Assembly (NCBI GenBank): GCA_964479535.1
Contig: CAYZMM010000003.1
Coordinates: forward strand, 186,001 to 250,000
Source of the DNA: S015-6 sp964479535
Lineage (GTDB): Bacteria; Desulfobacterota; DSWW01
Length of the DNA: 64,000 bases
Direction: 5' to 3'
How positions within the stretch are numbered: the stretch's first letter is position 1; each line of letters starts with the position of its first letter. Shown here piece after piece: positions 50,101-59,425 of the stretch. The notes below the pieces were generated by a model. The model did no database searches and was not told where the DNA came from. It was given only the letters and a program-made list of their open reading frames with translations. Position numbers and translations under genes: made by a program.

Positions 50101-50192
50101 CCCCCTCTCAAAGCAGGAAACCCGTAGGATGAGCTTTGCGGGACAGGTAGAGACGGAGCCGGGACCTACCCGCTCCCGACAGGTGGATCACC

Positions 50193-50208
50193 TGGCATGC
50201 TTGTTGCT
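50193..50208 (+). promoter_or_regulatory. Sigma-54 promoter of the lipoprotein-sorting gene
   Basis: TGGCATG-CTTG-TTGCT, consensus; the ATG at 50257 follows 49 bases downstream. Confidence 0.9.
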
Positions 50209-50256
50209 TTGCAGTAAGGCAAAGCGCATCCAACCAACCACGAAGGAGGAAACCCA

Positions 50257-51075
50257 ATGCGTTTCGTTGTTGTGCTGTTCCTGATGGTCGCATCCCTGCC
50301 CTTCGCGTACCTGCCCGCTTCCGCGGCGGAAGCATCCCCGCCCGACGTCATGACCATCGTACGCGAAATGGAGAAGGTCTTCGCCCCGGAGCGACCGACC
50401 GTGAGGAAGATCGAAATGGCCGTCAGCGGAGAAATCCGTCTGAACACGAGATGGGTGGCGAGGAAGGCCACCAAGATGTTTCCGAAGGGCATGCGAACGC
50501 TCCTGGTTCTCGTCGACCCGCGGGATGTTCGTGGGAACGCCCTGCTCGTCCAGGACAGGAAGGATCAGGAGGATGCTAGATGGGTCTACGTGCCCACTGT
50601 CCGCCGGGTACGGATGATTCTTCCCATCAACGCCTACGAGCCCTTCCTCGACTCGGACTTCACCTACGCAGACCTGGGCTTTCTGGACGCTCCGGGCAGC
50701 TACAAGCTGCTCGGCGAGGAGGAGCGTGCGGGTGAGAAGGCCTACAAGGTCGACTTCACGCCCGAGGCCGACTGGTATTACTCCCACATCGTGACCTGGA
50801 TCTCCAAGGAGAACCATCTTCCTCTGGAGCGGAACTACTTCGACGTCCCCAGGGAGCTGTGGAAGAAGGAGACCTTTGAGAAGGTGACGATCGTCAACGG
50901 GATCCCGACTCCCATGCGAATCCGCATGAAGGACATCCGGAACCTGACTGAGAGCGTGTTCGAAATCATAGAGGTGCGTTACGACATCGGGGTTCCGGAC
51001 GATCTTTTCGATCCCGCCGGTCTGTCCAAGGCCTCCGAATCCCCCTTCTGGGAAACGCTCGAAACGGCGGACTGA
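50257..51075 (+). CDS. Outer-membrane lipoprotein-sorting (LolA-like) protein
   Basis: 272 residues with a classical signal peptide (VVVLFLMVASLPFAYLPASAAEA). The mature part is the half-open beta-barrel of the LolA/LolB-like family: KMFPKGMRTLLVLVDPRDVRG near residue 72, RWVYVPTVRRVRMI near 108, SDFTYADLGF near 130, YSHIVTWISKENHLPLERNYFD near 170. Proteins of this subtype are often adjacent to RND lipid exporters (MmpL-like); none is next to it here. It probably carries a lipid or lipoprotein across the periplasm. AAGGAGGAAA precedes the ATG. Confidence 0.88.
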   Translation: MRFVVVLFLMVASLPFAYLPASAAEASPPDVMTIVREMEKVFAPERPTVRKIEMAVSGEIRLNTRWVARKATKMFPKGMRTLLVLVDPRDVRGNALLVQDRKDQEDARWVYVPTVRRVRMILPINAYEPFLDSDFTYADLGFLDAPGSYKLLGEEERAGEKAYKVDFTPEADWYYSHIVTWISKENHLPLERNYFDVPRELWKKETFEKVTIVNGIPTPMRIRMKDIRNLTESVFEIIEVRYDIGVPDDLFDPAGLSKASESPFWETLETAD

Positions 51076-51101
51076 GGCGCCGTCTCTTTGCTGCGGGCAG
51101 A

Positions 51102-51121
51102 GGGGGCGGGCATCCGCCCCC
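51102..51121. terminator. GC-rich hairpin after the lipoprotein-sorting gene
   Basis: GGGGGCGG and CCGCCCCC form a perfect 8-bp stem with GCAT loop, 27 bases after the stop at 51075. No T-run follows. Likely transcription end for the sigma-54 transcript, since the next gene is a separate sigma-factor gene with its own 230-base leader. Confidence 0.55.
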
Positions 51122-51352
51122 GATCTCCCAAAGCGGGGGTTCCCTCTCCGCGCTTCGCCACAAGTTGTTCCCCGGCGACCCGGTTCGACAGAGTTCGATG
51201 GACTGAACTCGCACCCCTTCCCTGTTGTCCAACCTTTTCCAAGCATTCATAAAGATGAGAGCGTGCCTGCTTGTGTTACGGGTCCCGGTCCCGAAGCATC
51301 CAAGGAATGGGTGGAAAAGCACAACCCGCAGGCAGGTGAATGGGGAACCAAC

Positions 51353-52708
51353 ATGGAAACACGCAATATAGAGCCTTCGAGAAGACAGAAGCGACACGGT
51401 TCGGTGAGCGTTGCCTCCAGGGAAAAGGCTTCTCGGGGATTTCTGCAAGATAGCGGAAACGGCTCCTCCGGCGAGTCGACCCCCGGGGATCTGCTCAAAC
51501 GCTACCTGGGCGACCTTCGGCGTTTCCCGCTCCTCACGGCTGCGCAGGAAGCGGACCTGGCAAAGCAGATCGAGCAGGGACGGGCGGAAATGGCAAGGAT
51601 CCTGCTGCGGCATCCGGATATCCTCCGCAACGTTTCTCCTTCGCTCGAGCCGACCGTTCTGGAATGCCTGGGCGATCAGATGAGAGGAATCGACCGCCCT
51701 CGGGATGATGTTCGATGCTCCGACACAGGGGACGGCGGTGAGGCCGAGCCGGGAGAAGAAGAAAAGGATCAGCAGCTCTGCAGAATGAATGCGATCTTCG
51801 TGCAACTGGGCCTCGAGGACGCTCAGCTGCAGGCGTTCGTGCACGAACTCGGTCGACTCTTGGAAGAATCCGACGCGGAGCGGGGCAGCCGACGCAGGGC
51901 CCGCAGGGTTCTGAACGAAAGGATTCAACGAATTCGGGAGGACCGGCAGGAGTTTCTCCGGGCCTATGAGCTGCTTCGGGGTGCGAGAGAAACCCTGATC
52001 CAGAGCAACCTCCGTCTGGTCGTCCACGTAGCCAAGCGGTACCCGAACCGGGGCCTGTGCTTCGCCGACCTGGTTCAGGAGGGCAATCTGGGCCTGATGC
52101 GAGCGGTGAGCAAGTTCGATTATCGTCGGGGATACAGGTTCAGCACATACGCCACATGGTGGATCCGAAACGCCGTCAGCCGGGCGATCGAGGACCAGTC
52201 TTCTACCGTGCGATTGCCCGCCCACGTGAATGAGAAGATCAGCAAGGCGAGACGCGCTTCGGAAGAAACCCTCAGAAAACGCGGCATGAGGCAACGAGCA
52301 AGGGACCTGGTCGAACAGGTGGACCTTCCACCCGAAGATGCGCAGCGCGCCCTCCAGCTTTCCCGAAGAAAGGGTGTCGTTTCCCTCCACGCACCACTGG
52401 CAGATGGAGAGACGGAGTTCGGCGATTTCTTCGAGGACGAGCGATTCGATTCCGTCGAGGAGGACTGCGCACGCACCGAACTGGCCATTCTCGTGCGTCA
52501 GGCCGTTTCTTCCCTCGAGCCGAGGGAGGCTGAAATCCTTCGGAAGCGATTCGGGATCGGGCTGCCGAGACGCTACACCCTCCAGCAGATCTCGGAAGAG
52601 CACGGGCTTTCCAGGGAGCGCATTCGTCAGATCGAGAGCCGCGCCCTGACCAAGCTTCGCCAGGAGGGGCAGGTTCTTCAGTTGCATGAAACAGAAGCTG
52701 CCGCATAG
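51353..52708 (+). CDS. Sigma-70-family factor, RpoD/RpoS-like
   Basis: 451 residues. Region 1.2 is LLKRYLGDLRRFPLLTAAQE near residue 46; region 2 holds LVQEGNLGLMRAVSKFDYRRG near 240 and RFSTYATWWIRNAVSRAIED; region 3 follows with STVRLPAHVNEKISKARRA; region 4 near 400 has REAEILRKRFGIG and an HTH ending SRERIRQIESRALTKLRQEG. An acidic linker of about 60 residues separates 1.2 from 2.1. Too short for the primary sigma factor of most deltaproteobacteria, so it is probably an RpoS- or RpoH-like group 2 factor. The start at 51353 was chosen over an in-frame ORF start at 51263 by family match. Confidence 0.88.
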   Translation: METRNIEPSRRQKRHGSVSVASREKASRGFLQDSGNGSSGESTPGDLLKRYLGDLRRFPLLTAAQEADLAKQIEQGRAEMARILLRHPDILRNVSPSLEPTVLECLGDQMRGIDRPRDDVRCSDTGDGGEAEPGEEEKDQQLCRMNAIFVQLGLEDAQLQAFVHELGRLLEESDAERGSRRRARRVLNERIQRIREDRQEFLRAYELLRGARETLIQSNLRLVVHVAKRYPNRGLCFADLVQEGNLGLMRAVSKFDYRRGYRFSTYATWWIRNAVSRAIEDQSSTVRLPAHVNEKISKARRASEETLRKRGMRQRARDLVEQVDLPPEDAQRALQLSRRKGVVSLHAPLADGETEFGDFFEDERFDSVEEDCARTELAILVRQAVSSLEPREAEILRKRFGIGLPRRYTLQQISEEHGLSRERIRQIESRALTKLRQEGQVLQLHETEAAA

Positions 52709-52746
52709 GAGGCTGTTTTTCAACGGCCTAAGGGCCTGATAGGCGA

Positions 52747-52998
52747 CTATCGACGCCGGGGGCGCACACGCGTCCACTTCTCCCGGAGACGTCCTCTTGC
52801 CCTCTCCGCCGTCCGGCTGATCCGGGGGAATCGAGCGCGAAAGTGCTCGGCGAGTCTGGCGAACCAGGGAATGTCCCTGGCCAGAAGAAGTATTCCCAGA
52901 ACGATGAAAAGCAGCCCCTGGAGCAGAGGAAGGGCGAGGCCCGCCACCCCCAGAACCAGCAGGATGCTTCCCAGAGCAATTCGCAAGTAGCGCGGCAT
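52747..52998 (-). CDS. Small membrane protein, PGPGW-like
   Basis: 83 residues: two close hydrophobic stretches (RIALGSILLVLGVAGLALPLL, QGLLFIVLGILLLA) followed by a basic soluble helix ending RVRPRRR. This resembles the PGPGW/DUF454-type short membrane proteins of proteobacteria, though the PGPGW motif itself is not intact. Function unknown. It converges with the sigma-factor gene; the 38 bases between contain only short inverted pieces. Confidence 0.7.
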   Translation of the reverse strand: MPRYLRIALGSILLVLGVAGLALPLLQGLLFIVLGILLLARDIPWFARLAEHFRARFPRISRTAERARGRLREKWTRVRPRRR

Positions 52999-53132
52999 AG
53001 GAGTCTCTTCTCCTCCCGCACAGGATCCCCCGCGCGTCTACCCCGATTTCACCATCTTGACTCCATGAATGCAACTTCAAAGGCCGCCGATCCATCCTAT
53101 TAGTCGAGATGCGATCATACGAGGAGGACGCC

Positions 53133-55067
53133 ATGGCCAAGAACGTCGCCCAGAAGCTGATCGAGACACACCTCGCCTCGGGCAGGATGGTGCCGGGAGA
53201 GGAGCTCGGCCTTCGAATCGATCAGACCCTGACCCAGGATGCAACGGGAACCATGGTCATGCTCGAATTCGAGGCCATGGGCCTGCCCCGCGTGCGGACA
53301 GAGCTTTCCGCCCAGTATGTGGATCACAATCTCCTTCAGACCGATTTCAAGAACGCCGACGACCATCTGTTCCTCTACAGCGCCTGCAGGAAGTTCGGGC
53401 TCTGGTACAGCCGGCCCGGCAACGGGGTCAGTCATCCCGTGCACATGGAACGATTCGGAATGCCCGGGAAGAGCCTTCTCGGTTCCGACAGCCACACGTG
53501 CGGCGCCGGAGCCCTGGGGATGCTCGCCGTCGGTGCGGGAGGCCTGGAAGTGGCCCTCGCCATGGCGGGGAAACCCTTCTACGTGCGGATGCCCCGCGTC
53601 TGGGGAGTGAAGCTGACCGGTTCTCTGCCCGACTGGGTGAGCGCAAAGGATGTCATCCTGGAGATGCTGCGTCGCCATGCTGTGGACGGAGGGGTAGGCA
53701 AGATCATCGAATACTACGGACCCGGGCTCGAGAGCCTCTCCACCATGGACCGGCACGTGATCGCAAACATGGGGGCGGAGCTGGGTGCCACCACCACCGT
53801 CTTTCCGTCCGACGAGGCCGTGCGTCGCTTCATGAAAACCCAGGGACGGGAGAAGGACTGGGCGGAAATCCTTCCGGACCGGGGAGCCGGATACGATGAA
53901 GAGGACGAAATCAACCTCTCCGACCTGGAGCCCCTGATCGCCTGTCCCAGCAGCCCGGGCAACGTGGTCCCGGTGCGCGAGGTGGCCGGACGCGAGATCT
54001 ATCAGGCCACGGTCGGCTCTTCGGCAAACCCGGGGCTTCGCGACTTCGCCGCCGCCGCCCTGATCGTGGACGGCAAACAGGTGCACCCTCGGGTGTCCTT
54101 TGACATCAATCCCACGTCGCGGCAGATCCTGGAAAACCTGGTGTCCATGGGACACCTGGCGAAGCTCATCCGCGCCGGCGCCCGCGTCCACCAGCCCGGG
54201 TGCAACGGCTGCATCGGCATGGGACAGGCCCCCGCGACCGGGAAGATCAGCCTCCGGACGGTTCCCCGGAACTTCCCCGGCAGGTCGGGCACCAAGGAAG
54301 ACCAGGTCTACCTCTGCAGCCCGGAAACCGCGGCCGCCTCCGCGCTCACCGGCGAGATCACCGACCCGAGATCCCTCGACGGCGCCTATCCGCGCTTCGA
54401 GGAGCCGGAGAAGATCGACATCAACACGACCATGCTCGTCCCCCCTCCGGAAGACGGCGCGTCGGTGGAACTGGAAAAGGGCCCCAACATCGAGGCGCTT
54501 CCCGCCTTCGATCCGCTTCCCGAAAACCTGGAAGGCCCGGTGCTGATCAAGGTGGGGGACGATATCTCGACCGATGAGATCATGCCTGCCGGTACGAGGG
54601 TCCTGCCCTTTCGGAGCAACATCCCGGCCATCAGCCGGTTCGTCTTCGAGCCGGTGGACTCTTCCTTCCACGATCGGGCCGTGGAACACGGGAAGAAGGT
54701 TTCCTTCGTGGTGGGAGGGGAGAATTACGGGCAGGGGTCCAGTCGCGAGCACGCGGCTCTGGCGCCCCGGTACCTGGGGGTGCGGGCCGTCATCGTGAAG
54801 GGCTTTGCACGCATTCACTTCCAGAATCTGGTGAATTTCGGGATCCTTCCCCTCCAGTTCGCCGATCCGGGCGACTTCGACAAGGTGAGCCAGGGGGACG
54901 TTCTGGAACTCTCCGGTGTCCGAGACGCCCTGGGTCCGGACGAAACCCTGGAAATCATGAACAAGACCCGAGGGGAGAGGTACACACTCAGGCACTCCAT
55001 GGGACCCCGCCAGATCGAAATCGTCAGGAAGGGGAGCCTCGTCAACGTGGTGAGAGAGGAATCATGA
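53133..55067 (+). CDS. Aconitate hydratase
   Basis: Isomerises citrate to isocitrate in the TCA cycle. 644 residues, the compact aconitase form without a large linker. DHNLLQTDFKNADDH near residue 62, GSDSHTCGAGALGMLAVG near 118 and the [4Fe-4S] ligands in CPSSPGN near 271 and GCNGCIGMGQAP near 352; the C-terminal swivel domain contains GENYGQGSSREHAALAPRYLG near 528. The upstream GAGGAGG makes 53133 the best start; an ATG eight codons before it is disfavoured. The stop overlaps the MscS gene start (ATGA), an unusual pairing. Confidence 0.93.
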   Translation: MAKNVAQKLIETHLASGRMVPGEELGLRIDQTLTQDATGTMVMLEFEAMGLPRVRTELSAQYVDHNLLQTDFKNADDHLFLYSACRKFGLWYSRPGNGVSHPVHMERFGMPGKSLLGSDSHTCGAGALGMLAVGAGGLEVALAMAGKPFYVRMPRVWGVKLTGSLPDWVSAKDVILEMLRRHAVDGGVGKIIEYYGPGLESLSTMDRHVIANMGAELGATTTVFPSDEAVRRFMKTQGREKDWAEILPDRGAGYDEEDEINLSDLEPLIACPSSPGNVVPVREVAGREIYQATVGSSANPGLRDFAAAALIVDGKQVHPRVSFDINPTSRQILENLVSMGHLAKLIRAGARVHQPGCNGCIGMGQAPATGKISLRTVPRNFPGRSGTKEDQVYLCSPETAAASALTGEITDPRSLDGAYPRFEEPEKIDINTTMLVPPPEDGASVELEKGPNIEALPAFDPLPENLEGPVLIKVGDDISTDEIMPAGTRVLPFRSNIPAISRFVFEPVDSSFHDRAVEHGKKVSFVVGGENYGQGSSREHAALAPRYLGVRAVIVKGFARIHFQNLVNFGILPLQFADPGDFDKVSQGDVLELSGVRDALGPDETLEIMNKTRGERYTLRHSMGPRQIEIVRKGSLVNVVREES

Positions 55068-57451
55068 AGAGACCGAGGGCGCTACTCGCATCGTTTCTGG
55101 TCGTCCTGCTTGCATTTCTCTTCTTGAATGCTGCCGCCCGATCGGGTGTGCCCCGCCCGATCGTTCTGGCACAGTCCGCGGGCGCAGACGTCGCCCCCTC
55201 CCGCGAGGATCCGGGAGAGACCGGAGCGCCGGCGTCCGAGCTGGAAGGGATCATCCTTCTACTCGAGGACCCGGAGGCTGCCCGGGAGCTTGCGGAAAGC
55301 CTTCGCAGGCTGGCGGAAAAGCAGAAGGCGGAGCCGCAGAAAGGGAAGGCACCGCCGGAGCCGAAGGAGGAAGAGGAACCGGAAGAGGAGATCCCGGAAT
55401 CCCTCGCCAAGATCCTCGACTCGTACAAGACTCATCAGGACGAAGCGCGCTCCGCCCTGACCCGGCTGGAGCAGGAGACACGGGGGCTCGCCACCCGGTA
55501 CGGAAAAGTGAAGGCCTACCTCTCCCGGCAGGAGAACCGGCGAATCCTGGTCGCCTTTTCGCTTCAGTTCGCCGTCGCCCTTCTCGCCGGCCTCGGAGCG
55601 TGGCTGGGACTGCGAAAGCTGACCCAGCACTGGGGCCGGAGGCTCGTCCGTAAAGATCCCCGCGGCCCGGGCAGACGGCTCGGCCGGGCCCTGCTCACCG
55701 CCTCCTTCCGGCTCTACCCCTGGGCAGGCCTCTTCCTGTTCGTGCTCCTCTTCTTTCTCTTCTTTCCTCACCTGGAGGAGTTCCAAAGCTTCCTGCTCCA
55801 GTGCATCCTGGCCCTGGGTCTCTACGCCGCATCGAGGAGCCTCGTGGAGAGCCTGCTCTCCCCGGAAGACGCCGACTTCAGGATCCTTCCCGTCCGCGAC
55901 GGGCCGGCGGGCTATGCGTATGTCTGGTCGCGCCGCGTCCTGCTCTTCACGCTATGGATGGCCCTGATGATCATCCCGGGAAGGGTGTACGGGTTCACGG
56001 CGTGGACCGCTCTCTTCGACGCGGTCCTCAGGACCGGACTCGTCGTCATGCTCGCCGTCGTGATGGCGCAGCAAAGGGATGTGATCCAGCGCAGAATCGG
56101 TCTCCATGTCCGAGAGGAGGATTCGCTCTGGAAAGCGCGCTCGAAGAGGATCGTGGGGTACGTACTGGGCAAGTTCTTCATCCTTGCCGTGGTCTACATG
56201 GGCCTTGTCGTCACCCTCTCCCTCCTCGGGTTTCGGGACGCCTACGACTACATGATCCGCGCCACCGGAAGGACCCTTCTGATCATTCTGGTCGCGACCG
56301 GCCTCGGCCTCCTCTGGAGACTTCTCTTCAGGAAGCTCTTCGATGTGAGCCGGAGCCTTCGGGAGAAGTACCCGGATCTCGAGACGCAGGTGAACCGGTA
56401 CGTGAATCTGCTCGAGAACGGCGGCAATCTCCTCATCCTCCTCTTGGCAATCCTAAGCGCGCTGGAGGCGTGGGGGCTCAAGGTCTACGGGTTTCTGAGC
56501 TCCAACAGCACGATGGTCAAGGCCCTCGTTCAGATTCCCCTCGTGATCGCGGGCGCGGTCCTGTTCATTCAGATCGGGCGGCTCCTGATCACAGGTTTGG
56601 AGAAGGAAGTGGCCCTTCGCATGCTGGCGGCCCGTACGACATCGCCCGGCGAGGCGGAGAAGCGCGTCGGCACCCTCGGCCGGATCTGCAGGAGTGCTCT
56701 CTACTTGCTGACCATCACCGTCGCCGGCATGATGGTTCTCGCAAGGATCGGCCTGGACATCAAGCCCCTGCTGGCGGGCGCCGGGGTCATCGGTCTGGCG
56801 GTGGGCTTCGGTGCCCAGAACCTCGTCAAGGACGTGATCAGCGGGCTTTTCTTCATCATCGAAAATCGCATCCGCGTAGGGGATGTCGCGATCCTGAACG
56901 GCACGGGCGGTCTCGTGGAGCAGGTGAATCTGCGCACCACGGTCCTCCGGTCACTGGACGGAACGATCCACGTGTTTCCCAACGGTTCGATCAGCTCCCT
57001 TTCGAACATGACCCACGAGTTCTCCTACTATCTGTTCAACGTGGGCGTGGCCTACAAGGAGGATACGGACCGGGTGGCGGCCGTACTCAGGGAGATTGGG
57101 GACGAGATGCTCGCGGATGAAGCCTACAAGGAATTCATTCTCGAGCCCTTGGAGATCCTCGGGGTGGACCAGTTCGCCGACTCGGCGGTCATCATCAAGG
57201 CCCGGATCAAGACGGTGCCCATCAAACAGTGGCTGGTGGGCCGCGAGATGAACCGGAGGATCAAGAAACGCTTCGACGAGGAAGGGATCGAGATCCCCTT
57301 CCCTCACCGGACCTTCTACTTCGGGGAGGCGAGCAAATCCATCGCCCTCGCTCTCGAGGGGCAGAAGGAGGACCGGCAGGCACTCAGGGAACTCTTGCGG
57401 GAGCTTCTCGAAGAGGAAGAGACGAAGAGGAGCGGACCCGATGCGGACTAA
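55064..57451 (+). CDS. Large MscS-family mechanosensitive channel
   Basis: 795 residues with a signal peptide (LLASFLVVLLAFLFLNAAA), a charged coiled-coil periplasmic region (residues 60-165, rich in E and K), about eight membrane helices and the MscS pore and beta domain near 560-680: LAGAGVIGLAVGFGAQNLVKD is the pore helix with GXXXG packing, NRIRVGDVAILNGTGGLVEQ the beta domain. The cytoplasmic tail follows. It opens upon membrane tension to release solutes. Translation is coupled to aconitase. The stop overlaps the convergent ECF sigma stop by four bases. Confidence 0.92.
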   Translation: MKRPRALLASFLVVLLAFLFLNAAARSGVPRPIVLAQSAGADVAPSREDPGETGAPASELEGIILLLEDPEAARELAESLRRLAEKQKAEPQKGKAPPEPKEEEEPEEEIPESLAKILDSYKTHQDEARSALTRLEQETRGLATRYGKVKAYLSRQENRRILVAFSLQFAVALLAGLGAWLGLRKLTQHWGRRLVRKDPRGPGRRLGRALLTASFRLYPWAGLFLFVLLFFLFFPHLEEFQSFLLQCILALGLYAASRSLVESLLSPEDADFRILPVRDGPAGYAYVWSRRVLLFTLWMALMIIPGRVYGFTAWTALFDAVLRTGLVVMLAVVMAQQRDVIQRRIGLHVREEDSLWKARSKRIVGYVLGKFFILAVVYMGLVVTLSLLGFRDAYDYMIRATGRTLLIILVATGLGLLWRLLFRKLFDVSRSLREKYPDLETQVNRYVNLLENGGNLLILLLAILSALEAWGLKVYGFLSSNSTMVKALVQIPLVIAGAVLFIQIGRLLITGLEKEVALRMLAARTTSPGEAEKRVGTLGRICRSALYLLTITVAGMMVLARIGLDIKPLLAGAGVIGLAVGFGAQNLVKDVISGLFFIIENRIRVGDVAILNGTGGLVEQVNLRTTVLRSLDGTIHVFPNGSISSLSNMTHEFSYYLFNVGVAYKEDTDRVAAVLREIGDEMLADEAYKEFILEPLEILGVDQFADSAVIIKARIKTVPIKQWLVGREMNRRIKKRFDEEGIEIPFPHRTFYFGEASKSIALALEGQKEDRQALRELLRELLEEEETKRSGPDAD

Positions 57452-58041
57452 TGATTCAGGTGCTCCAGCCTCAGCTTTCCCCGGAGCATCCGGTTGGCCC
57501 GGTATTGCCGGGACTTCACCGAGGCAATCGTCACACCTGTCCGACGGCTGGTTTCTTTGAGTGTGAGACCGTCTCTGCGGCGAAGCAACAGCACCTCTCT
57601 GTACGCTTCCGGCAAATCCTCCATCGCCTCGGAAACGGAATGCAGCAATTCTTTCTCGTAGACAGATGCAAACCCGTCCGTCCCCTCGTAAGGGTACCAC
57701 GGAAAAGAATCGAATGTCTCCTCGAAAGGCTCGTTCTCCACGAAGGTGAGTCTATCCCGCTTCTTTCGACGTTCGCACATGAGGTATGCGTTGGTGGCGA
57801 TCCGGTACAGCCAGGTCGACAGGGAGGATCGGCCCTCGAAACGGTGGATCTTGCGGTAGAGGGTGATCATCACCTGCTGCACGATATCCTCCACGTCCTC
57901 GTCGTTTCGACACAGACGCCTGACTCGCCGGGTGACCTCCGGCCTGTGTTTCCTGATGAGGGAATCAAAGGCCCGGGCCTCACCTTCCTTTGCGCGTTCG
58001 ATGAGAATAGATTCCGATTGGCTGTGCCTCGTTCCGATCAT
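57448..58041 (-). CDS. ECF-type sigma factor
   Basis: 197 residues. Region 2 (ILIERAKEGEARAFDSLIRKH at the start, then DEDVEDIVQQVMITLYRKIH and LSTWLYRIATNAYL) binds the -10 element and core, and region 4 near 145-190 (LPEAYREVLLLRRRDGLTLKE, TIASVKSRQYRANRML) binds -35. A short loop of aromatic-acidic residues (ETFDSFPWYPYEG) lies between. No classical anti-sigma gene is seen; the tiny upstream gene may take that role. Start at 58041 follows the coupled ATGA junction; a longer upstream frame has no family match. Confidence 0.92.
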   Translation of the reverse strand: MIGTRHSQSESILIERAKEGEARAFDSLIRKHRPEVTRRVRRLCRNDEDVEDIVQQVMITLYRKIHRFEGRSSLSTWLYRIATNAYLMCERRKKRDRLTFVENEPFEETFDSFPWYPYEGTDGFASVYEKELLHSVSEAMEDLPEAYREVLLLRRRDGLTLKETSRRTGVTIASVKSRQYRANRMLRGKLRLEHLNH

Positions 58042-58148
58042 TCCGGTACACCCCTCTCTTCCGATCCGTAGACGAACTGATATTCGCCCTCCTCGACGAA
58101 TACGTCCAGGCACCTGTGCACTTCCTGTCCGCACCCGTCCGGTTTCAT
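58038..58148 (-). CDS. 36-residue peptide coupled to ECF sigma
   Basis: MKPDGCGQEVHRCLDVFVEE, then YQFVYGSEERGVPE. AAAGGAGCG precedes its ATG and its stop overlaps the sigma start (ATGA), which argues that it is translated. The start MxxxGCxxVxxxLDxFxxxE resembles the N-terminal zinc-binding segment of ZAS-type anti-sigma factors (H-C-X2-C there; here C5 and C12 with H10), but the rest is missing. It may be a leader peptide or a truncated anti-sigma gene. Confidence 0.5.
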   Translation of the reverse strand: MKPDGCGQEVHRCLDVFVEEGEYQFVYGSEERGVPE

Positions 58149-58167
58149 ACGCTCCTTTCCCTTCCTT

Positions 58168-58761
58168 TCAGGTGTGTTCATCCTCGGACGGCCCCTTGCT
58201 GGGGGTACGCTCGAGAATCCTCACGGTGCTTGCCTGGGGCCCCTCCTCGCCCATGATCTCGGAGAAAGCTACACCGGCCCCCGCCTCCAGCTCGTCGAAG
58301 TCGTGATGCAGCACGCTGTTCCGGTGGAAATAGACCTGCCGCCCGTCGACCGTTCTGAGGAAGCCGCAGTCCTTTTCAGGCAAGAGCCGTTCGATGACTG
58401 CAGCGGTCTGCTGTTCCTCGTGGGCCTTCACGTCTCCCCGCTGCTTTTCCGTAATGCCCTGCAACTGGCGCTGCATCGCCCGAAAGGCCTGTCGAACCAC
58501 GGAGGCCAGTTCCTCGTGCATCCCCCCTTCACCCGCCTCTCTCTTGGCCACGAGATCGTGTCCCGGAGGGACCCGCACGTTGACCCGCACGCGATAAGGG
58601 CTGCCCGTCCGCTGGTGCTTCTGAGGCCGCTCGATGCTCACCCGGCAGCTGACCATATGCGAGCAGATCCTTTGCAGCTTCTCGGATTCCTTCCGGACCA
58701 GCGACTCCAAATCCTCCGTCTTTGCCACGTTCGAGCAACTCAACTCCAACGGTACGCGCAT
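58168..58761 (-). CDS. HPF/RaiA-family ribosome-associated protein with cold-shock domain
   Basis: 197 residues. The N-terminal 100 (VPLELSCSNVAKTEDLESLVR, then HMVSCRVSIERPQK and RVRVNVRVPPGHDLVA) have the beta-alpha-beta-beta-beta-alpha fold of hibernation-promoting factors, here closely related to the long cold-shock-linked group. The C-terminal 70 contain a cold-shock/S1-like domain (EKDCGFLRTVDGRQVYFHRN and onward). Such fusions stall or store ribosomes under starvation. Start at 58761 by family match. It follows the FKBP gene by 63 bases and should share its sigma-54 promoter. Confidence 0.88.
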   Translation of the reverse strand: MRVPLELSCSNVAKTEDLESLVRKESEKLQRICSHMVSCRVSIERPQKHQRTGSPYRVRVNVRVPPGHDLVAKREAGEGGMHEELASVVRQAFRAMQRQLQGITEKQRGDVKAHEEQQTAAVIERLLPEKDCGFLRTVDGRQVYFHRNSVLHHDFDELEAGAGVAFSEIMGEEGPQASTVRILERTPSKGPSEDEHT

Positions 58762-58824
58762 TCTCGGTCTCCTCCCGTCTTTCCGGCATCCTTCCCCGAC
58801 GTTCACACGCCGCTCTTCCCCGCC

Positions 58825-59259
58825 TCACCCCGCTGCGTCCTTCACGTCGAGCACCTTGACATCGAAATGAAGGGTCTCGCCGGCCAGGGGGTGGTTCAGA
58901 TCCAGCACGACGGTGTCGTCCTTCAGCTCTGCAACGCGTGCGACGAAGACCCCACCCTGCTCGTCCTGGCCCTCGAGCTGCGCATCCACCCGGCGCGACT
59001 CTTTCGGAACGACGCTCTTGTTCACTTCCTGAAAGGCCTCTTCGGACCGCTCGCCGAAGCCTTCCTCCGGCTCGACGACGAAGGACTTGTCTTCCCCGGC
59101 GTTCATCCCCTCCAGTTCACGTTCCACCCCGGGGACAATCTGCAGGGTGCCCTGCACATAGGTGTACGGCTCCTTGCCGACATTGCTGGACACCTCGGTG
59201 CCGTCGTCGAGTCGGAGCCGGTACTCGATGGAGACCTGCTTGCCCTTTTCGATCATCAT
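58825..59259 (-). CDS. FKBP-type peptidyl-prolyl isomerase, SlyD-like
   Basis: 144 residues. YRLRLDDGTEVSSNVGKEPYTY near residue 14 and IVPGVERELEGMNAGEDKSF near 42 form the FKBP core; the insert-in-flap domain (residues 70-120, EEGFGERSEEAF and the VVLDLNHPLAGETLHFDV end) identifies the SlyD class. The histidine/cysteine-rich metal-binding tail of enteric SlyD is absent. Acts as a cytosolic folding chaperone. The start is preceded by GGGGAGGAATTATG. It is controlled by the sigma-54 promoter at 59324-59339. Confidence 0.94.
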   Translation of the reverse strand: MMIEKGKQVSIEYRLRLDDGTEVSSNVGKEPYTYVQGTLQIVPGVERELEGMNAGEDKSFVVEPEEGFGERSEEAFQEVNKSVVPKESRRVDAQLEGQDEQGGVFVARVAELKDDTVVLDLNHPLAGETLHFDVKVLDVKDAAG

Positions 59260-59323
59260 AATTCCTCCCCTTTCCTACACTTGAGCTATTGCTGTTTGAA
59301 GGAACAGCCTCCTTTCCAGGGGC

Positions 59324-59339
59324 AGCAAGAGATGTGCCA
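59324..59339 (-). promoter_or_regulatory. Sigma-54 promoter of FKBP-HPF genes
   Basis: Minus-strand TGGCACA-TCTC-TTGCT, consensus, 65 bases upstream of the FKBP start. Operators at 59426-59483 begin 87 bases further upstream. Confidence 0.88.
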
Positions 59340-59425
59340 GGTCCTCCGCAGCGGGCCTCTCAGAGGGTCGGCCACGCCTGGGGGGCAGGGAATCGGATCA
59401 GGCGGAGACGCAGAGCGAGGGGTTC

